From IMG/VR virus record IMGVR_UViG_3300030098_000469, positions 1-41,509 of that record: 41,509 nucleotides of DNA, one strand, 5' to 3'. A program made the translations under genes and the position numbers. Under the pieces are notes generated by a model. It ran no database searches. It was not told the DNA's origin and worked only from the letters and a program-made list of their open reading frames with translations. Origin of the DNA: a virus. Below, in pieces: positions 23,274 through 32,268 of the stretch (its first letter is position 1; the number at the start of each line of letters is the position of its first letter).

Positions 23274-23837
23274 TTAATAAAAAGGACTATTTTTTTTGGC
23301 CTCATCAAAGTCAAGAGGATTCATATTTCCTAAAGCAAACTTAGCTCCACCAAACAACAGTCCAGCCTGAGCAAAACCTAATTGTGCTTGACCTTGTAAT
23401 TGAGAAGCTTGTGCACTTAAAGTAGTAAACTGCTGACCCAAGCCTGACATCATACTTCCGTATCCTAAGTTAGCTCCTATTTGAGAAGATATACTTCCTA
23501 AGCCACCTCGTAAAGCAGAGCTACCTTGTAAACCAGCAGCCTGAGCAGCCTGTCTTGCCCTAGACCTAGCAACAATTTGTTGTCTAACAGCACTACGCCT
23601 AGCTCTAGTTACCTGAGCTTGTTGCATCTGTACTCTAGTCTGAGCAGCTTGAGCCTGTATTGCTGCTGATCGTTGAGTAGATTCTACAGCACCCTTGACT
23701 TTATTAACACCAGCACCTACTGCACCGACTGTTGCTATACCTGTTCCAAATGCTATAGCACCAGCAGCAGCACCACCGACACCAGCTAAACCTATGCCGC
23801 CTAAAATTGCACCACCTATCGCTGAAAAAACTGCCAT
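23274..23837 (-). CDS. internal virion protein, gp14-like
   Basis: 187 residues. The N-terminus is a Gly/Ala-rich hydrophobic helix (AIGGAILGGIGLAGVGGAAA and GAIAFGTGIATVGAVGAG), a likely membrane-inserting zipper. A long Gln/Arg/Ala-rich helix follows (60-105) and then a Gly/Ser-rich tail. T7 gp14, which forms the outer-membrane pore at ejection, has this kind of composition and gene position. SD AAGGAG precedes ATG 23837. Assignment rests on composition and order. Confidence 0.75.
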   Translation of the reverse strand: MAVFSAIGGAILGGIGLAGVGGAAAGAIAFGTGIATVGAVGAGVNKVKGAVESTQRSAAIQAQAAQTRVQMQQAQVTRARRSAVRQQIVARSRARQAAQAAGLQGSSALRGGLGSISSQIGANLGYGSMMSGLGQQFTTLSAQASQLQGQAQLGFAQAGLLFGGAKFALGNMNPLDFDEAKKNSPFY

Positions 23838-24299
23838 CTATATCTCCTTTACGTAAGCTATCTCTGTAGGTTTAAAACCTTTTCTTTTAAACAGAATGCC
23901 AACATTTGTTTTTAGTACACTATCTAAATCTGATAATCTTGAAAAACTACAACCTCTTTTCTCTGACCACTCTACATAATCGTCTATGAGTTTAATTGCT
24001 GTTCTTCCTTTTCTGTGCTCTGGGTCAATCCAAAACATTAGCTCTTGAGAAAACCAGAGATCATTTATAGGTAGTTCAGATACTACAGCTATGAGAGCAC
24101 CTACGATTTCTCCTTCGTTTTCAACTATTTTTACAAAACCATTTTCTGATTCTACTAGTTGAGCTACTAAGTTGTTTACTTTGTTACTGTTGAACTTAGT
24201 CCATGCTGGATGTGGTATCTCTTTGCAGAATTGTTTTACTGCTAGGACTGTATCCAAGACATCCTCTTGGGTAGCATCCCTAATTGTATATTCAGTCAT
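23838..24299 (-). CDS. GNAT-type acetyltransferase (T7 gp13-like position)
   Basis: 153 residues from ATG 24299, overlapping the tail-tube B stop (TAATG). A start at 24335 would run back into that gene. The fold shows MTEYTIRDATQEDVLD, a central VGALIAVVSELP strand, a FWIDPEHRKGRTAIKLID acetyl-CoA loop (R-K-G-R-T-A instead of the usual Q/R-x-x-G-x-G/A), and a C-terminal GILFKRKGFKP. In T7 the corresponding gene 13 product is needed for virion assembly. Whether it acetylates anything is unknown. Confidence 0.85.
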   Translation of the reverse strand: MTEYTIRDATQEDVLDTVLAVKQFCKEIPHPAWTKFNSNKVNNLVAQLVESENGFVKIVENEGEIVGALIAVVSELPINDLWFSQELMFWIDPEHRKGRTAIKLIDDYVEWSEKRGCSFSRLSDLDSVLKTNVGILFKRKGFKPTEIAYVKEI

Positions 24300-26449
24300 T
24301 AGTAACGAGGGTTCCTTCCTTGTATCATGCCCCATCCTAGAAGCAAGAAGTCCTTCCCCTGTTCACTTTCGTATTTTACTCTCATGGATCGTCCATGTCC
24401 ACGTATTTTAACTCTTGATGTTATCACATCATCTGGATAATTAAAGTCACTTAGATTACTGTTGTTAGGAAACACAGGATACTTTAGTCTGTACACCTGT
24501 TGTGATGTTCCAAAGTCTTCAGCAAAATCCCAAGCAGCAGAAACTTTTAGTCCTGAAGGTCTAATAGGTTCGTAACCATCATTCTCATTACCTGTAAATC
24601 CTGTCTCAGTTACTCTGCAGTACGTAACTATGAATGGTGCATTCTTTTTAGTTACCAAGTCACCTATAAAGTCGTAACCTGTTTCAGCAAATGATGAGTA
24701 GTTTGTGTTAGTCCAATCTAAAAAGTCAATAGCTGTAAATGCACCAAAGGTTATCTTGTTGTTTGACCCTTCCCTACAGATAAGAACAATAGCAGGGTCA
24801 CCTGTGTTTGTATTAGATATTTGTGTAGACACAACGTCATTACCGTTTGAGGTAACAACATCATCTGCACCGTTGTTTGATGTAACGTCTAGAGCAACCT
24901 CACTAGCACCATACCCTGAGTAAAAAGCTAGACCAACTATACAGTCTGTGTTAGATGTTTGATCCGATACTTTCCAAGGAAAGAAAGCTTGTAGAGGTAC
25001 GTCAAGAATTAAGAAGTTGTTAAGTTTAGATGCTACAGTTTCATCTTTATCAGGATAACCCCAGTATATTCTTTTATTGATAGCGTCATAAACTGCAGTT
25101 ACTTTTAGTTTAGCGTCTGCATCAATAGCATCCCAGAAGGTTTGAACTGTAGGTAGAGTTAGGTTTTGTTCCTGACCTTGGCCTGATACAGGGTCTGTCT
25201 GTAGTGTATGGATACCAAACCTTGACCACCAAAAAGGAACACCCTCAGCTTCTACGAATGTTTGAGGCTGTAGGATACCAACCCTAGTAACCCTGTTTAC
25301 AGAAAAGGACGATGCTCTGAACACACCGTCCACACCAGAAATCTGCCATACACCATTCTCAGCAAACACGAATAGAGAGTTCTGATAGGCGTACAGTCTT
25401 TGTATTTTAACAGCGTCAGGTATTCTTATGACACCACCATCTGTGTCCAACAAGTCAGAGATATATTCTGATGTTGGGTCATTCTGTTGGTGACAAGTAC
25501 CTAGGTCATCTACTGTCTCAACAAGCTTGGAGAATAGTATTGTGCCAGCATTTTCAGAACTGTCAATACCTGCGTAGAACACCCTACCAGAAAAAGATTC
25601 AGCGCATCTAAACCTAGAACTCTCAGGGTCTGTCATCTTGGTAAGACCAGTTAGACCTGAAGCAGACCCTCTGTTCTTAGTAAAGAAGTCTAGTATGTAG
25701 TGACCATTTGCTGTTAGTGTAGTACCACCATATACCTTCTCCCATTCCGAAGAATCGTAGTCACCGTCTGTGTCTTTACCTGCATACCAAGGGTGGGTAA
25801 GTCTTTTAGTTAGATCTGTAGGAGCACCATTACCTGTGTTCCAACCTGTGTTCTGTGCATCATACTTTCTGTTTTGAGAAGGTGAGCTATCATTATCAAA
25901 GTATGTGCTTGTGTCACCTTGAAACTCAAAGTCTCTTACTTCAAAACTAATTTGTGTTACAGTAAATGTACCACCAGATGAATTGTAAACTATAGCTATA
26001 GTGTTTATCTCAGGGGATGAAACAACTAAGTTACCTTTGATTGATGTGAACTGACACTTAGCTGTATCAGCACCAGCAGAACCAGAATGCTGATAAGAAG
26101 ATAGGTTGACTGAGTTAGACTCTACTTGGTTAGAGTAAGGTAAAGCACCTTTGTTATAAAAATAAAGTGTAGCACCTTTTTGAAGAACCAAGAACTCTAG
26201 GTCAGCATTACCACCTACGTTTACCCAATCACCTGTAGCTGTCTGTTCAGCATCACTAAGAGTAAACGAAGATAGTACATTACCTGTCTCATACTCTACA
26301 CCTAGTCTTCTACGTCTAGTACCATCCCTACGTAGGTCACAGTTTAGTTCATCAACAGAAGCACCTTCAGGAAATGTAAGTTCTGCAGCCTCAGTTACAA
26401 GACCTCTTACAAAGTTATTAACTGCTTTCTGGTTTAGACTTTGAGGCAT
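24299..26449 (-). CDS. tail tubular protein B (gp12-like nozzle)
   Basis: 716 residues from ATG 26449 (GGAACGTA upstream); an ATG at 26482 would add 11 residues. The product starts MPQSLNQKAVNNFVRGLVTE and soon has DLRRDGTRRRRLGVEYE, the typical opening of podoviral nozzle proteins. Long beta-rich sequence with a beta-propeller look (RIYWGYPDKDE, VWQISGVDGVF) follows. It builds the tail nozzle on the tail tubular A ring. It overlaps the 99-residue gene upstream and couples to the GNAT gene downstream. Confidence 0.85.
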   Translation of the reverse strand: MPQSLNQKAVNNFVRGLVTEAAELTFPEGASVDELNCDLRRDGTRRRRLGVEYETGNVLSSFTLSDAEQTATGDWVNVGGNADLEFLVLQKGATLYFYNKGALPYSNQVESNSVNLSSYQHSGSAGADTAKCQFTSIKGNLVVSSPEINTIAIVYNSSGGTFTVTQISFEVRDFEFQGDTSTYFDNDSSPSQNRKYDAQNTGWNTGNGAPTDLTKRLTHPWYAGKDTDGDYDSSEWEKVYGGTTLTANGHYILDFFTKNRGSASGLTGLTKMTDPESSRFRCAESFSGRVFYAGIDSSENAGTILFSKLVETVDDLGTCHQQNDPTSEYISDLLDTDGGVIRIPDAVKIQRLYAYQNSLFVFAENGVWQISGVDGVFRASSFSVNRVTRVGILQPQTFVEAEGVPFWWSRFGIHTLQTDPVSGQGQEQNLTLPTVQTFWDAIDADAKLKVTAVYDAINKRIYWGYPDKDETVASKLNNFLILDVPLQAFFPWKVSDQTSNTDCIVGLAFYSGYGASEVALDVTSNNGADDVVTSNGNDVVSTQISNTNTGDPAIVLICREGSNNKITFGAFTAIDFLDWTNTNYSSFAETGYDFIGDLVTKKNAPFIVTYCRVTETGFTGNENDGYEPIRPSGLKVSAAWDFAEDFGTSQQVYRLKYPVFPNNSNLSDFNYPDDVITSRVKIRGHGRSMRVKYESEQGKDFLLLGWGMIQGRNPRY

Positions 26450-26717
26450 TACGTTCCATTTCACGTTGGTCTGCGTATTCATTACGCTGAACAGTTTTAG
26501 TTTTTACTTTGTTTCTAAGGTAATGTTCTACAGCTTCTTTACCTTTTTGTAAGCTAGAGTATCTACCAGATAGTTCACTGGGTAAGATGCCCTTTTCAAA
26601 CCTTACTTTAAAAAATGAATAATTACTGTCTTCTTTCTCTACGTAAATTTCTGATACCATTTTATCAGACTTTATTTTACAGTACTGGTTTACTGTATCA
26701 GTTTCAATGTCAATCAT
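26418..26717 (-). CDS. small unknown protein between tail tubes A and B
   Basis: 99 residues; ATG 26717 overlaps the tail-tube A stop as TAATG. N-terminal half beta-rich (VNQYCKIKSDKMVSEIYVEK), C-terminal half charged helix (KEAVEHYLRNKVKTK; EYADQREMERNASKSK). It overlaps the next gene by 32 bases. It might be a virion or assembly factor given its place; no family is recognised. Confidence 0.7.
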   Translation of the reverse strand: MIDIETDTVNQYCKIKSDKMVSEIYVEKEDSNYSFFKVRFEKGILPSELSGRYSSLQKGKEAVEHYLRNKVKTKTVQRNEYADQREMERNASKSKPESS

Positions 26718-27439
26718 TAGCTACGTCCATACTGGTTTCTTGAAGCAAGCCTAGTTTTGTATTGATCGTTTTGTACGTAAGACTTTAACCTACGTGCAGA
26801 CTGCTCAACCTTAGGATCAGAACCACCTTTAAATAAACTAAAGCAAGCTGACTTAGCTTCAGCTAGAAGTAAAGGCATTAGTGTCTGATCTAAGTCTATA
26901 GCAAAGCTGTCTGTTTGACTGAATGTTGGGTATATAGAACAGAAAGCTCTTGTCTTGTTAGATGCTAGATTGGCTTCTACTGAGACATCGTAGGCATCCA
27001 TTATAATATGATTATCGTTGAATGAAGTATAATAAGAAGGGTCTTTATCACTAGCAACAAACAACTCTACTGACTGGTCTACTGTTGTAACTTTCTTACC
27101 TGTCTCAACCATTCTGTCCATAAAAATTAAAGGTTCTACGTAAACTATTTCTCTATAGTCAGGAGCAGAGGCGGTTCCTATATTGTAGTCAATACGTATT
27201 AATTGTTTTGTTCTTGCAGGATAAGTAAAGTGTGTAGGTCTAGCGGTACTTGCTAAAGAAACTAAAGGTATAAGTTTGTTGTGTTCAGGTATATCTCTAG
27301 CAGCAATTATATTGAAGTAAGTGTCTTCTATTACTGAGGCTATCTGTTGAGCCTCTACTGTGTCAGAAATAGTGTTGACATTTTCTGAGTCCATATCAGA
27401 CAGAATAGATTGTACTACTTGTAAGAGAGTGCTTTTCAT
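26717..27439 (-). CDS. tail tubular protein A (gp11-like adaptor)
   Basis: 240 residues from ATG 27439, overlapping the upstream TAA (TAATG). A start at 27472 runs into the upstream gene. The N-terminal helix STLLQVVQSILSDMDSENVN and EAQQIASVIEDTYFNII are characteristic of gp11-type gatekeepers. A beta domain follows with RPTHFTYPARTKQLIRIDYN and the C-terminal LLLAEAKSACFSLFKGG helix. It forms the ring between portal and nozzle. Confidence 0.87.
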   Translation of the reverse strand: MKSTLLQVVQSILSDMDSENVNTISDTVEAQQIASVIEDTYFNIIAARDIPEHNKLIPLVSLASTARPTHFTYPARTKQLIRIDYNIGTASAPDYREIVYVEPLIFMDRMVETGKKVTTVDQSVELFVASDKDPSYYTSFNDNHIIMDAYDVSVEANLASNKTRAFCSIYPTFSQTDSFAIDLDQTLMPLLLAEAKSACFSLFKGGSDPKVEQSARRLKSYVQNDQYKTRLASRNQYGRS

Positions 27440-27897
27440 TATGATCCATCCACGCAGATAACTATTGCACAATCAACGTGTGAACTTGCTCCACCGTTAC
27501 AAGCTATCTTTATAAAGCTTCCTGCTGAAACTGTATGATTTGATGAAGGTGCTAGTGTGTCTACGTCACCTGCTGCAGAACCAGACTGAGTGACAGTTAC
27601 TACACCCATCGAAGCACCTGCTGCGTTTGTTACTGTAAAGGTTGTGTCTGAGCCAGAGATAGCTGCGCTTAGAACACTTTGTATCTTTGTTACTGTTCCT
27701 GCGTAAGGCATAGGAACGTATAAATTACTTGAAGTAGATATGTTAGCAAATTGTACTGTTAACATTGATTGTCTGGATGTCCAAGTACCTGAGCCAGAAC
27801 CGTTAGCTAAGTAAACGTCACCACTACTTGCAGCAGCCACGCCTTTAGGTTCATGTAAGTAAGGATCAGAAAGAGTAGAGTGGTTTACGTTTGCCAT
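27439..27897 (-). CDS. putative head decoration/fibre-like protein
   Basis: 152 residues with SD AGGAGATATTA before the ATG. The short N-terminal DPYLHEPKGVAAASSGDVYLANG segment resembles capsid or head-fibre proteins of podoviruses; the rest is Thr/Ser/Gly-rich beta sequence. It lies between the capsid block and the tail tube genes, preceded by a strong hairpin. Likely a virion surface protein; exact role unproven. Confidence 0.7.
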   Translation of the reverse strand: MANVNHSTLSDPYLHEPKGVAAASSGDVYLANGSGSGTWTSRQSMLTVQFANISTSSNLYVPMPYAGTVTKIQSVLSAAISGSDTTFTVTNAAGASMGVVTVTQSGSAAGDVDTLAPSSNHTVSAGSFIKIACNGGASSHVDCAIVICVDGS

Positions 27898-27920
27898 TAA
27901 TATCTCCTAGGGAATGAGTA

Positions 27921-27942
27921 GGGTGCTCCCGAAGGAACACCC
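27921..27942 (-). other. stable hairpin without U-tract between capsid-block genes
   Basis: Read on the minus strand, GGGTGTTCC-TTCG-GGAGCACCC gives a 9-bp stem (one G-U) closed by a UUCG tetraloop, starting eight bases after the stop of the 27950-28426 gene. No T-run follows, so it may be an mRNA 3'-end stabiliser or processing site, or a weak terminator that lowers expression of tail genes relative to capsid. Confidence 0.75.
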
Positions 27943-27949
27943 AAAGCTT

Positions 27950-28426
27950 TTAAGGCTCGATGTATTCGATAACCAACTTGGCTTCACCAGCAGTCATTGC
28001 TGCTGTACCATAGTAAGCTTCGATGTATACATCTGCTGCACCAACATTTGCTGTGCCACCGACTAAAGCACCGTCACAAGCTACTGCTTTTGTTACAGCG
28101 TTAATAGCTGATAAAGCAACAGTTGCGTCAATACCGTCAGCATCCACAACCGAACCATCTTGCTCATACGCACCGATTGTCAATGTAGCTGAACCACCTG
28201 AGGTGAAAGCTGTTGAGACAATAAGTGAAGCAGAAGTAATGTATGATCCTGCTGGGATAAAAGCATCGTGATCCTGCGGAGTTGCAGCAGCACTAGGAAG
28301 GTCTGTTCCTGTGATGTTCATCACTAATGCTTTCTTTTGACTTGAAAGAGAAGTACCACGCTTTGCAGCAGTTCCCTGTTCACCTGCGGTAAGAACTTCT
28401 AGACCGTCTGCGTTTACATAACTCAT
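27950..28426 (-). CDS. putative capsid decoration protein
   Basis: 158 residues directly after the major capsid gene, with the best SD in the window (TAAGGAGG) so high expression is expected. Beta-rich, Ala/Thr/Gly-rich sequence (ALVMNITGTDLPSAAATPQD; ASLIVSTAFTSGGSATLTIG). Such abundant small proteins next to the MCP are usually head decoration or cement proteins. No family motif recognised. Confidence 0.72.
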   Translation of the reverse strand: MSYVNADGLEVLTAGEQGTAAKRGTSLSSQKKALVMNITGTDLPSAAATPQDHDAFIPAGSYITSASLIVSTAFTSGGSATLTIGAYEQDGSVVDADGIDATVALSAINAVTKAVACDGALVGGTANVGAADVYIEAYYGTAAMTAGEAKLVIEYIEP

Positions 28427-28438
28427 TAGTCTACCTCC

Positions 28439-29404
28439 TTACGCTACTGTTGGTTTCGTGACAACACGAACCATGTTTTCAGGACGGTACAACTTGACAC
28501 CATAACGAGCAGTTGTTACAAACTCATGTCTTTGGAAGTCTTTGTTGTAGTCGTAGTCAACCTGAGGTTGCTGTCTGAACGCACCGATAAATGGATTTAC
28601 AGACTGGTCTGCTGAGAAGAACAAGTTTACAACACCGTTTGTTGATGAGTAATCTTGGTTAGCAGCAGCTAAATCTGGAAGTGCGTTGTCGGTTGCTGTT
28701 GGTAGGAAGTTTGAGCAGTATACGTCAAACCCATATACGTTTGCAATGAAACGCATACCAGTTGCTATACCGTCACGAACTAGTCCTTCGAAACGTGGGT
28801 TGTTTGACACGTTTACTACGTTGCTCAATGTGTTGAGTGTGTACTCAACAGACGGATCAACGATGGCTACCAAGTTGCTGTCTGGAACGTTCTGTTTTTT
28901 CAGAGCGTAACGTGCATAAGCAAACTCTTTCAGACCCATGACTTCATTAGTCTGAGTAGAACCAACACGCATTGATATACCGTTGATTGCTTCTGTTGAG
29001 TTAGCTGATACGCCAGATTCAGGAGCAGCGAGAGTGGTTGTCTCGAAGTGTTCCATAATTGCACGTTCTTGTTCAGGTACAAAGCGTGACATTAATTCTG
29101 TTGAATAGAATACGTCTTGCTCTGCTTTCTTAGTCATATAAGTAGCTGATGAAAGATACTTATCCACTGTGAATGTGAAGTTACCTGTGTCTAATGGACG
29201 GTAAGTAACGGCACTGTCCTCAGTGTAGTTGTCTACCTGTGCCTGACCGATAGATGGGATGTTGAAAGTGTTTCCATCAGGAAAACCATCAAGCATACGC
29301 ACATATCGTTGTGCCATCATCTCTTCACGCAGAATGTCCTTTAATTCTGATGAATAGACCTGAGCACGTTGCAGGAACGAGGTATTAGATGTGGTCATTG
29401 CCAT
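28439..29404 (-). CDS. major capsid protein
   Basis: 321 residues, typical size and position of a podoviral HK97-fold capsid protein. The N-arm (SSELKDILREEMMAQRYVRM) is followed by a beta/alpha P-domain (TYRPLDTGNFTFTVDKYLSS; SRFVPEQERAIMEHFETTTL) and the C-terminal ARYGVKLYRPENMVRVVTK strand. It directly follows the scaffold gene in transcription order. SD AAGGGAA. Identification rests on position, size and the C-terminal RPENMV pattern. Confidence 0.9.
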   Translation of the reverse strand: MAMTTSNTSFLQRAQVYSSELKDILREEMMAQRYVRMLDGFPDGNTFNIPSIGQAQVDNYTEDSAVTYRPLDTGNFTFTVDKYLSSATYMTKKAEQDVFYSTELMSRFVPEQERAIMEHFETTTLAAPESGVSANSTEAINGISMRVGSTQTNEVMGLKEFAYARYALKKQNVPDSNLVAIVDPSVEYTLNTLSNVVNVSNNPRFEGLVRDGIATGMRFIANVYGFDVYCSNFLPTATDNALPDLAAANQDYSSTNGVVNLFFSADQSVNPFIGAFRQQPQVDYDYNKDFQRHEFVTTARYGVKLYRPENMVRVVTKPTVA

Positions 29405-29420
29405 GTCTAAGTTCCCTTAA

Positions 29421-30185
29421 TTATGCACCAAACTTATCGCCAAGCCGAGCTTTATCTTCAAACATTTGTTGCTGCGTCTTAGCGGAATAGTACAAGTTAC
29501 GATTTTCTCTACGTAAGTTTTGATAGTACTCAAAGTTTCTTTCTGTAGAGGGTTGCATAGCGACACCCTCAGTTCGAACTGACCCACTAACCATAGGATT
29601 AGCTGGACGTTTGTTCTCCCCTATAAGAGCAAAGAATGCGTTAGGTGACTCAGCAGCAATATCTCGTAAACGATCTACTGACATACCAAGCTCTGTTGCT
29701 TTCTTTTCAATTTGAGCCTTGGCTTCAGTGCCAAAGCTTCCCTCTAGCTCTTTGTCAACAAGTTGTAGGTTGCCTTGAACTTTAGCTTCCAACTCTCGCT
29801 GACCAAGTGTCTTTTCTACAAGGCTCTTCAGGTCTTCCTCACTGAAAGTACCAGAGGTATTCTGAGTTTCAGTGTTACTGTTATTAGGCACTCCATTACT
29901 CGCTGCAGTATTTTCAGCGGCCTTGCTTTGGAGTTGTTCGAGAACTTCGGATTTATATTCCTGTTTCTTTAAGTCTTCCCTCATTTGAGTGAGTTGGTCT
30001 TCAAGATTTTTAATGTAACCATCAGCTTCTAATTTGCCTTTGGCTAACACTTCAGGGTCTTTCCAGTTATCTCCCTTTGCCTCTACGATCCTCTGCAGGT
30101 AAGAACCCTCTTGTTGAGATTCTGTTGCAGTAGTATCTGTATTCTGATTGCTTTGTTCGGTTGCTGGCGCATCAGTAAATACCAT
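29421..30185 (-). CDS. scaffolding protein
   Basis: 254 residues, acidic N-terminus with polar low-complexity stretches (TDTTATESQQEG; SNGVPNNSNTETQNTSG), central coiled coil (IKNLEDQLTQMREDLKKQEY) and a basic C-terminal helix (FEYYQNLRRENRNLYYSAKT) that would bind capsid protein. This composition and the place between portal and capsid genes are typical of podoviral scaffolds that direct procapsid assembly. Confidence 0.87.
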   Translation of the reverse strand: MVFTDAPATEQSNQNTDTTATESQQEGSYLQRIVEAKGDNWKDPEVLAKGKLEADGYIKNLEDQLTQMREDLKKQEYKSEVLEQLQSKAAENTAASNGVPNNSNTETQNTSGTFSEEDLKSLVEKTLGQRELEAKVQGNLQLVDKELEGSFGTEAKAQIEKKATELGMSVDRLRDIAAESPNAFFALIGENKRPANPMVSGSVRTEGVAMQPSTERNFEYYQNLRRENRNLYYSAKTQQQMFEDKARLGDKFGA

Positions 30186-30186
30186 T

Positions 30187-30438
30187 TTAGTTCTCCTTGT
30201 CCTTATCTAGGTTAATAAGTTCTAGCACTTGGGTTAGTGCTCTGTTGTAACCATTCCTATCAGCTTGCTTATAAGCCCAAGAAGGACTATCATAGTCCGC
30301 TGAAGGTGAGGTTTCCTTGAGCATAGGCTCTAGGACTTGTTGAAGACGGTCAAGGCTTTCTCTGTTAGAAACCACAGCTTGCCTTACAGCAAACTTTTCC
30401 TCGTTTGTCTTGCATTCTTTAAACCAAGCAGCTTTCAT
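30187..30438 (-). CDS. small conserved head-block protein
   Basis: 83 residues between portal and scaffold. ATG 30438 overlaps the stop of the Lys-rich ORF (TAATG). Helical (CKTNEEKFAVRQAVVSNRES, then SLDRLQQVLEPMLKE; C-terminal RALTQVLELINLDKDK). Similar small proteins occupy this position in many T7-like marine phages without known role. Probably an assembly cofactor, by position. Confidence 0.75.
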   Translation of the reverse strand: MKAAWFKECKTNEEKFAVRQAVVSNRESLDRLQQVLEPMLKETSPSADYDSPSWAYKQADRNGYNRALTQVLELINLDKDKEN

Positions 30439-30521
30439 TACTTTTTTATCTTTTTCTTTTTGTCTTTTTTCTTCTTGGTTGTGTTCTTGTATTCTTTTAC
30501 TTTACCTTTTTTATATGGCAT
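30438..30521 (-). CDS. 27-residue poly-lysine-rich peptide
   Basis: A tiny ORF filling the gap after the portal gene. ATG 30521 follows the portal TAG by one base, with AAGAAGGG as SD in the last portal codons, and its TAA overlaps the next ATG. The product MPYKKGKVKEYKNTT then a run of lysines has 15 Lys in 27 residues. It may bind DNA or RNA, or the acidic scaffold. The coupled boundaries support a real gene. Confidence 0.6.
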   Translation of the reverse strand: MPYKKGKVKEYKNTTKKKKDKKKKIKK

Positions 30522-30522
30522 A

Positions 30523-32268
30523 CTATAACCCTTCTTCTATTGCTATCTCTTGTTCTTCTTCAAATCTTACTTGAGCTTCTGTAGCTATCTTCTGTGTCTG
30601 CATTTGTTCTACTACAGTAATGTTTTCTCCAAATACAGCAGGTTCTCCTAGCTCCTCTGACAGTATTCTAGCAAACTCTTTACCTGACATATGTGCTGCT
30701 ATTGTTGGGTCAGCTAGTTTTAGTTGGTAAAGTTGAGTTAGAGATTGAACTCTTTGTGCTCTCTCAGAGAAGTGTCTAGCACCTACAGGAACTATCCTAC
30801 CGTTACCTTTAATGTCTTCTTTAGTTATCTCTTCAAAGAAGAATAGTCCAGTGTCTTCGTTAAGAACTCTTATTGTATCAGCAGCATCCATGTTACGTCT
30901 TGCTGCTTCAAGCATACCGTTTAGAATAGGCTCTAGGAATACTCTTTCGAAGTGTGCAGTCTTATGTTGAAAGATACGTCCTGCTGCAGTCATCAACTGC
31001 TGTACTTCAAAGGCTGTCTTCTCACCTGCACTACGGATACCCATAGCTTCTCTTGGAGCACCAGCCAACATTTCCATTTTGTTTTCTAAGTTCTGTATCT
31101 GGAAGTCAGCGTTGAGTGCTGTTGTATCAGGGGCTAGGTAACCTACATCACCTTCCTCACCCATATATATTCTTGCTGCAGGTTCGAAGTCAAAGTCTTC
31201 TACGTCACCTCTTATCTTTATGATTGGGTAAGCTATCTGATCAAAGACATCAGCCTTGAGGTTCTCTAGGTGGTCTATTCTATACTGCATACCAACAAGA
31301 TTGTCAAGTGGCCCCATTGCGTATAGATTGTCTGGACGCTCTCTCCAACCTGCATGGAATATAGAAGCCTTGCCTAGCCAGCTAGGGTTCTGCTCATTGT
31401 AGATTACGTAAGCTCTGTCTACAATAGTTATAACTCTGTTCTTGTGGAACTTCTTTTCTGAGTCATCGTAGATGTCACCATAGAATGTCAGTAGCTCTAC
31501 AAAGTTTGACTCATAGTATTCGTTTAAGTTTGTGAAGCCATCTGCTGTAAAACCTGCAGACTTATCTATGTCAACATCATTACCACTGACAGCAGCCCTG
31601 TTAGCCATCATCTTATCAAAGATACCCTGAAGGTACTCGTTTTCTGTTGACTCATCAATCTTTCTAGCTAACTCACCTGTAGTTAAAACTGTTCTTACAA
31701 TCTTAGGGCTGTCAGCAAAGCTAGAGGCTAGAGGATTAAAACAAATATCAAAAGGACTAATACGTACAAGCTTTGGTCCTATGTAATTTACTACAGTCTC
31801 ACCATCATCATATGTTGTGTAGTCTCTTTCGAACTCTACTGTAGCAAAGCAGTTTCCGTACTGAATGTAGTCATTGATTAGTTTACTTGTTGTGTTAGAA
31901 AAGTCTGACTGACGTAACTTGTTTTCCATGTACGCCTGAATAACATCTCGTTTAGACTTTGTGTTAGCATCGTTGTCTTGAGCTTCAAACCTGAACCAAC
32001 GCTTCTGAGGAAACAAAGCAGCAAAGTAGTTAGCGTGTAGGTTGTCAGCTATCTGTGTTAACTTTGGAGTAGTTGTACTGTTAGTCCAAGGTAACTTGCT
32101 GTTGGTTGTATTACGTGTGTCTGTTGCGTAAATATAATTACGTAACTCTTTCCACTCTTCAACTTTTGTTTGTCTTGCTTGATTCCAATTAACCCAACGA
32201 TCAGCAATGTCTGTTGCTAGACCGTGAGGATCAATCATAGTCTGAAGGTCAATAGTTGTTCCAGCCAT
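30523..32268 (-). CDS. portal protein (head-tail connector, gp8-like)
   Basis: 581 residues, the typical size for podoviral portals. The start IADRWVNWNQARQTKVEEWK and LHANYFAALFPQKRWFRFE near 85-105 are characteristic, as is the GAPREAMGIRSAGEKTAFEV stem region and an acidic C-terminus. It forms the dodecamer at the packaging vertex and binds the large terminase, whose stop overlaps its start. Followed by the Lys-rich ORF. Confidence 0.93.
   Translation of the reverse strand: MAGTTIDLQTMIDPHGLATDIADRWVNWNQARQTKVEEWKELRNYIYATDTRNTTNSKLPWTNSTTTPKLTQIADNLHANYFAALFPQKRWFRFEAQDNDANTKSKRDVIQAYMENKLRQSDFSNTTSKLINDYIQYGNCFATVEFERDYTTYDDGETVVNYIGPKLVRISPFDICFNPLASSFADSPKIVRTVLTTGELARKIDESTENEYLQGIFDKMMANRAAVSGNDVDIDKSAGFTADGFTNLNEYYESNFVELLTFYGDIYDDSEKKFHKNRVITIVDRAYVIYNEQNPSWLGKASIFHAGWRERPDNLYAMGPLDNLVGMQYRIDHLENLKADVFDQIAYPIIKIRGDVEDFDFEPAARIYMGEEGDVGYLAPDTTALNADFQIQNLENKMEMLAGAPREAMGIRSAGEKTAFEVQQLMTAAGRIFQHKTAHFERVFLEPILNGMLEAARRNMDAADTIRVLNEDTGLFFFEEITKEDIKGNGRIVPVGARHFSERAQRVQSLTQLYQLKLADPTIAAHMSGKEFARILSEELGEPAVFGENITVVEQMQTQKIATEAQVRFEEEQEIAIEEGL

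Noticed and set aside
31275-31304. Minus-strand TTGACA-N17-TATAGA inside the portal gene
   Set aside because: -10 matches four of six and there is a stronger site inside terL. Not distinguishable from chance.
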